DNA of 13,031 nt from CALMEC01 sp031372145 (lineage in GTDB: Bacteria; Actinomycetota; Thermoleophilia; Miltoncostaeales; Miltoncostaeaceae): contig JANMKR010000196.1 in the NCBI GenBank assembly GCA_031372145.1, positions 1 through 13,031 on the forward strand, read 5' to 3'. Positions 6,016 through 12,334 of this stretch are shown piece after piece (within the stretch, counting starts at the first letter, position 1; every line of letters starts with the position of its first letter). The position numbers and the translations under genes were made by a program. The notes beneath the pieces were generated by a model. It saw only the letters and a program-made list of their open reading frames with translations. It searched no databases and had not been told where the DNA came from.

Positions 6016-6844
6016 GTTCCGGTTCCTGCGTCGTCGTCGGCAGCGTTCGCGTGATCTCGTCGAATTCGACGCCGTCCAGCAGGCTCGCAGCGACCTCAGC
6101 GACCTTGAGTCGGCGTCCCCGAGCACACCTGCGAAGGGCCTGAAACGCAGCGACGGCGCTGGTTCCGTATCGCCCCATGATGTAGCCGACGGATCGTTCG
6201 ATGATCACCCGGTGATCGAGCCCCCGCTGCAGCTGATCGGCCAGCGCGCTGGCGCGGGTATGGCGGCGCGCCCAGGTTGCCGTGTCAAGGCGGGTTTCGA
6301 GCAATTCGTTGAACGCCCCGATCGCTGCGACCTCACTGTCGTCCCAAACCCGCGGCTCGGTCGAATGGGCGTTCAACGAGCCGATGACCTGGGAATGCAG
6401 CCGCGTCGGCACCCCGAGCACGGCGGCGACACCGGCCAACTGACGGGTGCCTTGCAGCGTCGGCCACCGTGGGTCGGTTCGCACATCGGTGGTCGCGACG
6501 ATGCGATTGAGCACGAACGCCTCGACGCACGGACCCTCGCCCGCCTCCTCTTGCGCCGACTCGAGTCGCTCGGCCAGTGCATCGGTCGCAGCGACGTACC
6601 TCAGTTGGTGGTCGACAGGGTCGATCAGCATCAGTCCGACACCCGTCACACCGAACACCTCCGCCGCGCGCGCAAGCGTTCGGGCGACGGACGCGGCGAT
6701 CTCCTCGTCGACCAAATCGGGAGCGTTCAGCTGGTCCAATGTCCGCAGGAGGACGTCTGGATCGATGCGCACGGCGGCCGGTTCACTCAAATCGCCCTTC
6801 CATTCACCATGAGCATCATCTCGCTCCTGTGACGTCGTGAACAT
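5999..6844 (-). CDS. GAF-ANTAR sensor/RNA-binding regulator
   Basis: A protein of up to 281 residues. A GAF domain (about 46-185) carries the signature EEAGEGPCVEAFVLNRIVAT then TDPRWP, typical of actinobacterial GAF-ANTAR proteins. An ANTAR domain follows (about 203-258: LQRGLDHRVIIERSVGYIMG, then FQALRRCARGRRLKVAEVAA). Known ANTAR proteins are antiterminators that bind paired RNA hairpins; the ligand of this GAF is unknown. Start is uncertain. ATG at 6844 has no ribosome binding site. An in-frame TTG at 6790 has a GGAAGGG sequence 4 bases upstream and would give 263 residues. An out-of-frame mini-ORF with a good ribosome binding site ends on that TTG (separate entry). The 3' end overlaps the CHASE3 phosphatase start by 17 bp, so sensing and phosphatase are coupled. 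A hairpin lies upstream at 6856-6877. Confidence 0.9.
   Translation of the reverse strand: MFTTSQERDDAHGEWKGDLSEPAAVRIDPDVLLRTLDQLNAPDLVDEEIAASVARTLARAAEVFGVTGVGLMLIDPVDHQLRYVAATDALAERLESAQEEAGEGPCVEAFVLNRIVATTDVRTDPRWPTLQGTRQLAGVAAVLGVPTRLHSQVIGSLNAHSTEPRVWDDSEVAAIGAFNELLETRLDTATWARRHTRASALADQLQRGLDHRVIIERSVGYIMGRYGTSAVAAFQALRRCARGRRLKVAEVAASLLDGVEFDEITRTLPTTTQEPERAGGD
6787..6819 (-). CDS. possible 10-codon leader mini-ORF
   Basis: The minus strand holds AGGAG at 6824-6828, then ATG ATG CTC ATG GTG, and a stop TGA at 6787-6789, encoding MMLMVNGRAI. The ribosome binding site is 4 bases from the first ATG and 7 from the second. The stop overlaps the TTG at 6788-6790, which is in frame with the GAF-ANTAR gene (TTGA). 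It may be a leader that couples translation, or simply indicate that the larger gene starts lower. Expression is unproven. Confidence 0.25.
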   Translation of the reverse strand: MMLMVNGRAI

Positions 6845-6855
6845 TCAAAACCGAC

Positions 6856-6877
6856 GTCCGCGGGTTTCAGGGCGGAC
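6856..6877 (-). terminator. possible terminator or attenuator hairpin before GAF-ANTAR
   Basis: In the 87-bp gap between the phosphatase-kinase fusion gene and the GAF-ANTAR gene, the minus strand reads GTCCGC, ten loop bases, GCGGAC, then GTCGGTTTTG. The GC-rich 6-bp stem followed by four T resembles a weak intrinsic terminator or attenuator. The U tract is short and displaced by five bases, and the loop is not the hexaloop of known ANTAR targets, so the call is tentative. Confidence 0.3.
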
Positions 6878-6931
6878 CGTTGACGAACCCTGCGGCATCT
6901 TATCGGCCAGCGTCGAAGTCTGCGTCCTGGC

Positions 6932-9900
6932 TCAATCGACCCGCCCCAGATCACGTCGCATGGTGATGGTCGTGCCGGAGAGGCTGCGCCGAACGTCGAC
7001 ATCCGACACCGCCCGCATCAGCGGCAACCCCCGTCCGCGATCTCCCGGGGCCGGCAGCAGATTCCACAGTCCCCGATCGCGAATGCGCAGCGTCATTTGT
7101 GCCCCCTCGCGTACGAGTTCGACTTCGACGTCGCCAGAGGTGCCGGGGGCGTAGGCGTGCTCGACGGCGTTCGCCACCGCCTCGCCAACGGCAAGCAGGA
7201 TGTCGTTCGCGTCAGCGGCGGCGATGCCATTGACCGCAAACCAGTCACGCATCGCACTCCGCAGGCCCGCGAGCTCCTGAGGGGAGGTCGAGAACCTGCG
7301 CAGAAACCTCACCGCCGTGTCGGTCGCGAGATCGACGCACAACACCGCGATGTCGTCCAGCCGATGCTGATCCACCGTCAGGTCGGCCACAAGCGCGGTC
7401 ACGAACGCGTGGCCGGGGAGCTCGCGGCGTGCGCGCGCCGCGGCTGCGAGTCGGGACAGGCCCACGTCGATCGATTCGCCCCGTCGTTCGACGAGGCCGT
7501 CCGAGAACAGCACGAGCCGGGTTCCCGGAGCCAGCGTGACGTGCGCGTCGGTTCGCCGACTGCGGGAGGGGACGACCAGCGGCACGGATCTGCCCCCTTC
7601 CAAGAAGTGCGCATCGCCGTCATTGGCGATGACCAGCGGGGGCGGGTGGGCCGCGCACGAGTAGACGAGCTCGCCCGAATGGCGATCCAAGAGCGCGGCG
7701 GCGACGGTGGCGCAGTGCGCGGCAGGGATCGTCTCCGCAAAGAGCGCCAGCTGATCGATGAGCCTCGCCGGTGACTCGCACGTCAACGCCAGAGCGTTGA
7801 CGGCCGCGCGAAGTTGGCCCATCGCCGCCGCCGCGCTCAGGCCACGCCCAACCACGTCGCCGACGAACAAACCCACCCGGCCATCCGGCAGCTCGATGGC
7901 CTCGCACCAATCGCCTCCGACCTCCAGGTCAGCCGCTGCGGGCTCGTAGAACGCGGCGACTGCGAGCCCCGGCAGCTCCGGCATGCTGTCGGCGAGCAGG
8001 CTCTGCTGCAGGCGAAGCGACACGTGGCGATGCCGTTCGGAGAGCTGGGCATTGTCGAGGCTCAGGCCGACCTGCTGCGACAACACATCGAAGTACGCGA
8101 GATCGTCTGCGTCAAACGCCCGTACCTTGCTGTCTGACGTGCCGATCAGGAGCGCGCCGAGTCGCCGGCCCGGTGGACCGAGTGGGAGCGTCATGACCGA
8201 TCGCGGTCGCAGTTGCCCGATCAGCCCGCGGGCGGGAGGAGTCAGGGAATACTCGTTTGCCGACTCGGGAGTCAGCGCGAACAGGTGCGGGCGTCCCGTT
8301 GCGGCGACGTCCGCGATGCTCCCGGCGATTCCCTTGTCGACCGAGTGCTCCCGGCGGAGCATCTCGAACGCCGGTTGAAGGGCGGGATCGCGGTGGCGTA
8401 CCGCCGCAACCGCGGGCTGGCCGGCTTCGTCGAGCAGCTCGACCGACGCGAAGTCCGCGATGTCGGGCACGAGCGCGTCAAGCAACCGGTCGATGCGGCG
8501 AACGGTTCCGTCGGCGGCATCGAGTGATGCCAGGAGTTCGGCCGCAAATTCCGCGCGGCGGCGTGCTTGCTCGTGGAGCGCGCGTTCTGCAACCACGGTG
8601 TTGTGCAGTCGGGCGCGTTCGAGTGCCTGCGCGGCCTGCCCGGCGATCAACTCGAGGAACCCCCGGCGCGCGGCGTCACCTCGCTGTGGGCCGTCGAAGG
8701 CGAAGACCACGACGCCCAGTGCGGCGCCTTGGACCACGAGCGGCAGGATCACCGCAGCCGAGAGCCCGCGCATCGCGAGGCACTTGGCCGCCTGTGGAAA
8801 TCGCCACCCTGAGGTCCTGACGTCATCGAGAAATCGGGGCTCGGCCGACATCAGCACATCCGCGAGGATCGCCGAGGCAGCGACGCGGAACGGTGGCTCG
8901 TCGTTGAGCAGACCACCGACATCGGCCGCGATCTCGAGTTCCCCCGATGCCAGGGTCAGTGCAAGCGCTCCGGTTGCGGCATGGAGCGTCCGGACCCCTT
9001 CGGCGACGAAGGCCTCGGCGACATCGGCGACGGTCATCGCAGCCGCGAGCTGGGCGGCGAATGCCCGCAGGCGCTCGGCACGATCCCGGGCATCGCTCTC
9101 GTCTTGGAACTGGTCGGCGCGCTCGCGCGCCTGGATCACGATCTGACCGATGCTCGCGAGCTCGGCCCGATCGGCATCACCCCACCTCCGGTCACTCGGG
9201 AGGAGGATCGCCGCGAGCCGCCGTCCTCCGAGCGAGATCACTGCGGCGGCGGGATCATCCGGGGTGGGGTGCGCCGACGTGGTCGACGATCGGCGATTCG
9301 CGAGCATGATCACATCCGCGCGGCCGGAGCCGCTGAACAGCGTTGGAACGATCAGGTTGGGGAGTCTCGTCGGTGCGTGATCGCGCCGACCACGCTGCGC
9401 CCAGGTGGTGAACTGGGCTCGGTCGTCGAATGCCCCGAGGATCACCTCTGCGGCATGGAACGATCGCGCGAGGTGGTCCAGGGCCACGTAGGCGACCTCG
9501 TCCGGTGTCGTGACCGCGGAGAGCCGGGTGGTGAGTGCCTGGAGGCGCCGCGCCCGCTCGTTGGCGCGACCATGGGCGATGGCCTGGGCCGCCAGGCGTC
9601 CCAGCGATATGAGCAGGCCAACGGTGGCGGCATCGAATGCGTGCTCGTCGCGAAACCCGACGGCCAGGGCCCCCGGCAAGGGCGGGCCGTCCAGAAGCGG
9701 CACTGCGATGAGGCTGCCGATCTGCGAACGCTCGAACTCCGTCAGCACCGCCGCGCCGAGTGCGGCTGCTGCATCCCGGCTCGGGAGGATGACGTTCGTC
9801 CTCGTCGCAGCGGCCATCGTGATCGGAAACGGATCGTCGAACCGCAGCTGCTCCATTCGGGCGACGATCGCGTCGGGAAATCCGCGGGCGGCGATCATCT

Positions 9901-10069
9901 CGATCTTCATGGTCGCCTCGTTCGTGCTGACCAGCGCCGCCGTCCGTGCGCCAGGCAGGTGCATGGCCTCCGTCAGGAATGCCTGACCGATCTCGCCCAA
10001 TGTGAGTACCACCGAGTTGTGTGGCGTCGGCCCCGTGCCACCGGTCGAATTCGGCTCGTGCGTCGTCAC
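6932..10069 (-). CDS. four-GAF SpoIIE phosphatase fused to an RsbW-like HATPase
   Basis: A soluble protein of about 1045 residues. Four GAF or GAF-like segments come first (about 20-165, 172-317, 337-487 and 504-677; the second is the most divergent). A SpoIIE/RsbU PP2C domain follows (about 677-914) with EVGGDWC, GDVVGRG, AAHPPPLV, FSDGLVERR and LDDIAVLCV. The C-terminus is a HATPase_c domain (about 927-1040) of the SpoIIAB/RsbW type. Its N box is GEAVANAVEHAY, its G1 box RDRGLW and its G2 box GDRGRGLPLMRA. The phosphatase has Cys-Glu where Tyr/Phe-Asp is usual after GGDW, but the likely metal-binding Asp residues remain. One chain could thus carry both the kinase and the phosphatase of a partner switch; similar fusions are known in actinobacteria. 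Start: GTG at 10067-10069 overlaps the MarR stop (GTGA) and has AGGA 7 bases upstream, so the two are translationally coupled. Confidence 0.93.
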   Translation of the reverse strand: MTTHEPNSTGGTGPTPHNSVVLTLGEIGQAFLTEAMHLPGARTAALVSTNEATMKIEMIAARGFPDAIVARMEQLRFDDPFPITMAAATRTNVILPSRDAAAALGAAVLTEFERSQIGSLIAVPLLDGPPLPGALAVGFRDEHAFDAATVGLLISLGRLAAQAIAHGRANERARRLQALTTRLSAVTTPDEVAYVALDHLARSFHAAEVILGAFDDRAQFTTWAQRGRRDHAPTRLPNLIVPTLFSGSGRADVIMLANRRSSTTSAHPTPDDPAAAVISLGGRRLAAILLPSDRRWGDADRAELASIGQIVIQARERADQFQDESDARDRAERLRAFAAQLAAAMTVADVAEAFVAEGVRTLHAATGALALTLASGELEIAADVGGLLNDEPPFRVAASAILADVLMSAEPRFLDDVRTSGWRFPQAAKCLAMRGLSAAVILPLVVQGAALGVVVFAFDGPQRGDAARRGFLELIAGQAAQALERARLHNTVVAERALHEQARRRAEFAAELLASLDAADGTVRRIDRLLDALVPDIADFASVELLDEAGQPAVAAVRHRDPALQPAFEMLRREHSVDKGIAGSIADVAATGRPHLFALTPESANEYSLTPPARGLIGQLRPRSVMTLPLGPPGRRLGALLIGTSDSKVRAFDADDLAYFDVLSQQVGLSLDNAQLSERHRHVSLRLQQSLLADSMPELPGLAVAAFYEPAAADLEVGGDWCEAIELPDGRVGLFVGDVVGRGLSAAAAMGQLRAAVNALALTCESPARLIDQLALFAETIPAAHCATVAAALLDRHSGELVYSCAAHPPPLVIANDGDAHFLEGGRSVPLVVPSRSRRTDAHVTLAPGTRLVLFSDGLVERRGESIDVGLSRLAAAARARRELPGHAFVTALVADLTVDQHRLDDIAVLCVDLATDTAVRFLRRFSTSPQELAGLRSAMRDWFAVNGIAAADANDILLAVGEAVANAVEHAYAPGTSGDVEVELVREGAQMTLRIRDRGLWNLLPAPGDRGRGLPLMRAVSDVDVRRSLSGTTITMRRDLGRVD

Positions 10070-10536
10070 TCGTGGTTCCTGATCGCAGCTCGTGCGTCGA
10101 GCTCGTCGCGCTCGGGATGGCACGCGATCAGCTCGATCAGGAGCTGGCGAAGCTCGTCGTCACGGCCGTCGTCGCGCAGCAATGGCGATTCGTCGTGCCC
10201 GGCCCGGACGAGGTCGAGCCGTCCTCGCTCGGTCAGCGAGCAGAGCGTTCGCCGCCGGTCGTCGGGATCCCGGGAGCGCTCGACATACCCCGCCTGCTCG
10301 AGCCGCTCGAGGGTGGCGCTCATCGTCTGCGGCGTCACGCGGAGCGCCGTCGCGAGTTCGCGCTGCGACGGGCAGCAGGTGGCGAGCAGGGTCAGGACGC
10401 TGCGCGTCGTCCCGCTCATCTCCGCGCCGCATTCATTGGCGCGGCGGTCACTCAGCCGTGCGGCGAGACTGAGCAGCCGTCTGGTCGGCAGGCGGTCGGC
10501 CGTGTGGGATGGGGGGAGTGAGATGTATCGCATCAT
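10066..10536 (-). CDS. MarR-family transcriptional regulator
   Basis: A 156-residue winged-helix regulator. A helical N-terminus (about 16-35) precedes the winged helix-turn-helix (about 44-107): TCCPSQRELATALRVTPQ with TMSATLERLEQAGYVERSRD, then the wing motif DPDDRRRTLCSLTERG, where D-x-R residues contact the DNA minor groove. Five Cys are present (36, 54, 55, 99, 139), two adjacent at the start of the DNA-binding domain. Redox sensing as in OhrR-type MarR proteins is possible but unproven. It is the first gene of the leftward series and its stop overlaps the start of the phosphatase-kinase fusion. A SigF-type promoter (10573-10597) and inverted repeats (10532-10607) lie directly upstream, including over the start codon, as expected for an autorepressor. 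No good Shine-Dalgarno sequence is visible before the tandem ATG at 10531-10536. Confidence 0.9.
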   Translation of the reverse strand: MMRYISLPPSHTADRLPTRRLLSLAARLSDRRANECGAEMSGTTRSVLTLLATCCPSQRELATALRVTPQTMSATLERLEQAGYVERSRDPDDRRRTLCSLTERGRLDLVRAGHDESPLLRDDGRDDELRQLLIELIACHPERDELDARAAIRNHE

Positions 10537-10607
10537 CAGGTGAACGGACAGTCAGCCGGACTGATGATTCAACTACCCACGCCGGTGCGGTCCAAACCCC
10601 ATCAGTC
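10532..10607. repeat. inverted CATCAG repeats around the MarR promoter, likely operator
   Basis: CATCAG occurs at 10534-10539 and 10600-10605 on the plus strand and as CTGATG at 10561-10566. Longer perfect arms exist: ATCATCAG (10532-10539) with CTGATGAT (10561-10568), and GACTGATG (10559-10566) with CATCAGTC (10600-10607). The second pair brackets the predicted -10/-35 elements; the first covers the predicted transcription start and the MarR start codon. A short pair CAGTC/GACTG (10549-10553, 10559-10563) sits inside. MarR proteins bind palindromes and usually repress their own promoter, so this is the natural candidate operator. Confidence 0.45.
10573..10597 (-). promoter_or_regulatory. SigF/SigB-type promoter of the MarR-phosphatase operon
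   Basis: On the minus strand GTTT (plus 10594-10597) is followed after exactly 15 bases by GGGTAG (plus 10573-10578), five of six bases of the SigB/SigF -10 consensus GGGTAT. It lies 36 bp before the MarR ATG, giving a leader of about 30 nt. It is the best match of this type in the window and would place the phosphatase-kinase and possibly the whole leftward operon under the sigma factor encoded at the left end. Confidence 0.55.
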
Positions 10608-10674
10608 TGGCAAACGGCGTCGAGGAGATGGTGCTTCCCTTGGGTGACGAAGGGCGGTTGCCGGTGGCGGGCGG

Positions 10675-10699
10675 GTTTCGGAGTGGACAGGATGGGGGA
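10675..10699 (+). promoter_or_regulatory. weak SigF-like element before the membrane/SGNH pair
   Basis: GTTT at 10675-10678 is followed after 15 bases by GGGGGA at 10694-10699. Only the GGG of the -10 matches the consensus, so this may be chance. If used, transcription would start near 10706, making the ATG at 10708 nearly leaderless and favouring the GTG at 10738. Confidence 0.18.
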
Positions 10700-10707
10700 C
10701 CTCTTCA

Positions 10708-11217
10708 ATGAGGCAGGTCACGACCGAGCGGAGTGATGTGAGCCAAGCGTCCGAATACGAGGTCTTCAGCGAGGATCAGCGCATTGCAGCGAGTTCCACG
10801 GAGCCGCTTCACGCGCCGGCGGTCGCGCGGGCGGGAATCCGTCCCGTCCACGTTCGTCGAGGGCGGTCACTGCCGCCCGCTCCACCGCTGGCCTGGTACG
10901 AGTATCTGCCGACGTGGGTGTCGATCAGCCTCTTTCTCCACGGCTTGGTGCTGCTGCTTGCGATCGTCGCGCTCGCCTCGCCCGAGACCTTCGGGCTTGC
11001 CAGCGAGGGCTCGGTGGATCGCAATGCCGTGGTGCAGACCGCGCAGTCCGACGCGTTGCGCAATCGCGTGACATCGCTCGAGCAGCAGCTTGCCGCCACG
11101 CGCGGTGCAGTTGTGGTGCCGGACAGCAGCGCCACAACTGACGCGCTGACGCAGCGGCTCGTGGCGCTCGAGGGACGGCTGGCGGCGGTCTGCGCGAGGA
11201 GCACCCCACCCTGTTGA
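10708..11217 (+). CDS. single-pass membrane protein with extracytoplasmic coiled coil
   Basis: A 169-residue protein of unknown function. Residues 1-65 are hydrophilic, ending in an Arg-rich segment (RPVHVRRGRS) and a Pro-rich stretch. One transmembrane helix follows (about 70-91, with LFLHGLVLLLAIVALA). By the positive-inside rule the N-terminus is cytoplasmic. The C-terminal part (about 108-160) has heptad-like segments (ALRNRVTSLEQQLAATRG and TDALTQRLVALEGRLAAV), suggesting a coiled coil outside the membrane. Alternative start: GTG at 10738, preceded by GGAG at 4 bases, would remove ten residues and has the better ribosome binding site. The stop overlaps the TTG start of the SGNH hydrolase (TTGA), so the two are probably made together; this protein could anchor or scaffold a complex, but no family is recognised. 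Confidence 0.7.
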   Translation: MRQVTTERSDVSQASEYEVFSEDQRIAASSTEPLHAPAVARAGIRPVHVRRGRSLPPAPPLAWYEYLPTWVSISLFLHGLVLLLAIVALASPETFGLASEGSVDRNAVVQTAQSDALRNRVTSLEQQLAATRGAVVVPDSSATTDALTQRLVALEGRLAAVCARSTPPC

Positions 11218-12074
11218 GCGACGAGGGGCCCGCCTCACGGGGCGATCCGCTCGTCGACGTCGGAACCCCGGTCGCCGACCACGTTCGCTACGTCGCGATC
11301 GGCGACTCCATCGCCCGGGGTTTTCTGCCGACATGGCCGCGCCCGTGGCGGCGCGATCGGTGCGACTTTCGGTTGACCGGCATCCCGCTGCGGTGGTTCG
11401 ATGACCCCTCCATCGCGTATCCGGTGACCGCCGCGCGAATGATCTCGGACGCCGTGGGCGCGCCCGTCGCGCTCGACATGGAGCGCACGTGCTCAGGCAT
11501 GCGAACAGATCATCTGTGGCGAAATGACTCCCCGACGGAGCTGCTGCGATCCGGGTTCGACAACCCCGTCGACCTCGTCACCATCACGGTCGGCGCCAAC
11601 GATCTGATGCCGCTGTGGTTTCGCCACCTCGCGGCGGTGACGATCCTTCGTCCGGTTCAACCGCTGCTGCCGACCGCGCTCACGCGATCGGTGCGCGAAC
11701 GTTGTGCACCGCAGCGGCGGCGGATACTCGTGGCGGCGAGCGGCGTCGAACATCGACTCGATCGAATCCTGGCGTGGATTGGCGACCAATCGCCGTCCGC
11801 TCGCGTCCTCGTGACGTCGTACTGCTCGGGAGACGACTCGCAGTTTCCCCACACCGAATTCTCGCTGCCGCTGTTCGGGGCGATCTGCGCAGCAGTCGGC
11901 CGTCACACATCGGCGTCGATGATCGATGTCACACCCCTGCTCACCGTTCCAGGTGCGAACCGGACGCTGACCAGCAGATGGGATGGTCTTCACCCGACCG
12001 CCGACGGCCAGCGGGCAATCGCCCGTGCCGTCGCCGACGAGGCCGTGCGATTGATGGCCGTGACCCACGGCTGA
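11214..12074 (+). CDS. SGNH/GDSL-family hydrolase
   Basis: A 286-residue esterase/lipase-like hydrolase. Block I is YVAIGDSIARG with nucleophile Ser32. Block II is around TCSGMRT (Gly94). Block III is VGANDL with Asn129. Block V is WDGLHPTADG with Asp257 and His260. All catalytic positions of the SGNH family are therefore present. Substrate is unknown; members hydrolyse acyl esters on lipids, polysaccharides or small molecules. There is no signal peptide or membrane segment, unusual beside a membrane protein and for actinobacterial members, many of which are secreted. Start: TTG at 11214-11216 overlaps the preceding stop; GAGGAG lies 12 bases upstream, further than ideal, but no in-frame ATG or GTG occurs before the catalytic block. 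Confidence 0.9.
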   Translation: MSDEGPASRGDPLVDVGTPVADHVRYVAIGDSIARGFLPTWPRPWRRDRCDFRLTGIPLRWFDDPSIAYPVTAARMISDAVGAPVALDMERTCSGMRTDHLWRNDSPTELLRSGFDNPVDLVTITVGANDLMPLWFRHLAAVTILRPVQPLLPTALTRSVRERCAPQRRRILVAASGVEHRLDRILAWIGDQSPSARVLVTSYCSGDDSQFPHTEFSLPLFGAICAAVGRHTSASMIDVTPLLTVPGANRTLTSRWDGLHPTADGQRAIARAVADEAVRLMAVTHG

Positions 12075-12097
12075 GCAGCCATCCGGTGGTCCCTATC

Positions 12098-12128
12098 TGC
12101 CAAGACCGAGCGCTCGGAGTGGTTGGCA
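12098..12128. repeat. interrupted inverted repeat between SGNH and MFS genes
   Basis: TGCCAA (12098-12103) pairs with TTGGCA (12123-12128), and between them lies the perfect 12-bp palindrome CCGAGC-GCTCGG (12106-12117). It lies 24 bp after the SGNH stop. It could be a terminator hairpin without a U tract, common in high-GC actinobacteria, or an operator for the downstream transporter. A second small dyad, TGTCC-cc-GGACA, follows at about 12130-12141. The rest of the gap to 12334 shows no supported gene. Confidence 0.35.
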
Positions 12129-12275
12129 TGTCCCCGGACACCGGCGCAGATCGGCCGGGCACAGCCGCTTCGGTTTGGCCGGTCACCGTCTGAGGCGTAC
12201 CCTGATTGCTCAGGCCACCGTGCCGCGATGGATCGCTCCCGTTTCCCTCGTGACGCTGCCCGCTTCGGCGGACGG

Positions 12276-12285
12276 GAGAGAGAGA
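12276..12285 (+). repeat. (GA)5 dinucleotide tract upstream of the MFS gene
   Basis: Five GA repeats lie between an ATG at 12228 and the MFS reading frame. The ATG frame and the MFS frame differ such that losing one GA unit (or gaining one base) joins them into one ORF. It could be a slippage site, an assembly error or coincidence. Confidence 0.5.
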
Positions 12286-12334
12286 CCACATCACGGCGTT
12301 TGCCTCGCTCCGGTTCACGGCGCATGAGCGACGG

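Noticed and set aside
6016..6126. N-terminal extension of the CHASE3 phosphatase reading frame.
   Set aside because: The extension is Arg/Ser-rich and wholly inside the GAF-ANTAR coding region, and the GTG at 6015 has a well-placed AGGA.
8981..10543. A 520-codon plus-strand open frame opposite the GAF-SpoIIE-HATPase and MarR genes.
   Set aside because: It spans two recognised minus-strand genes, shows no domain and has the composition expected of a shadow frame.
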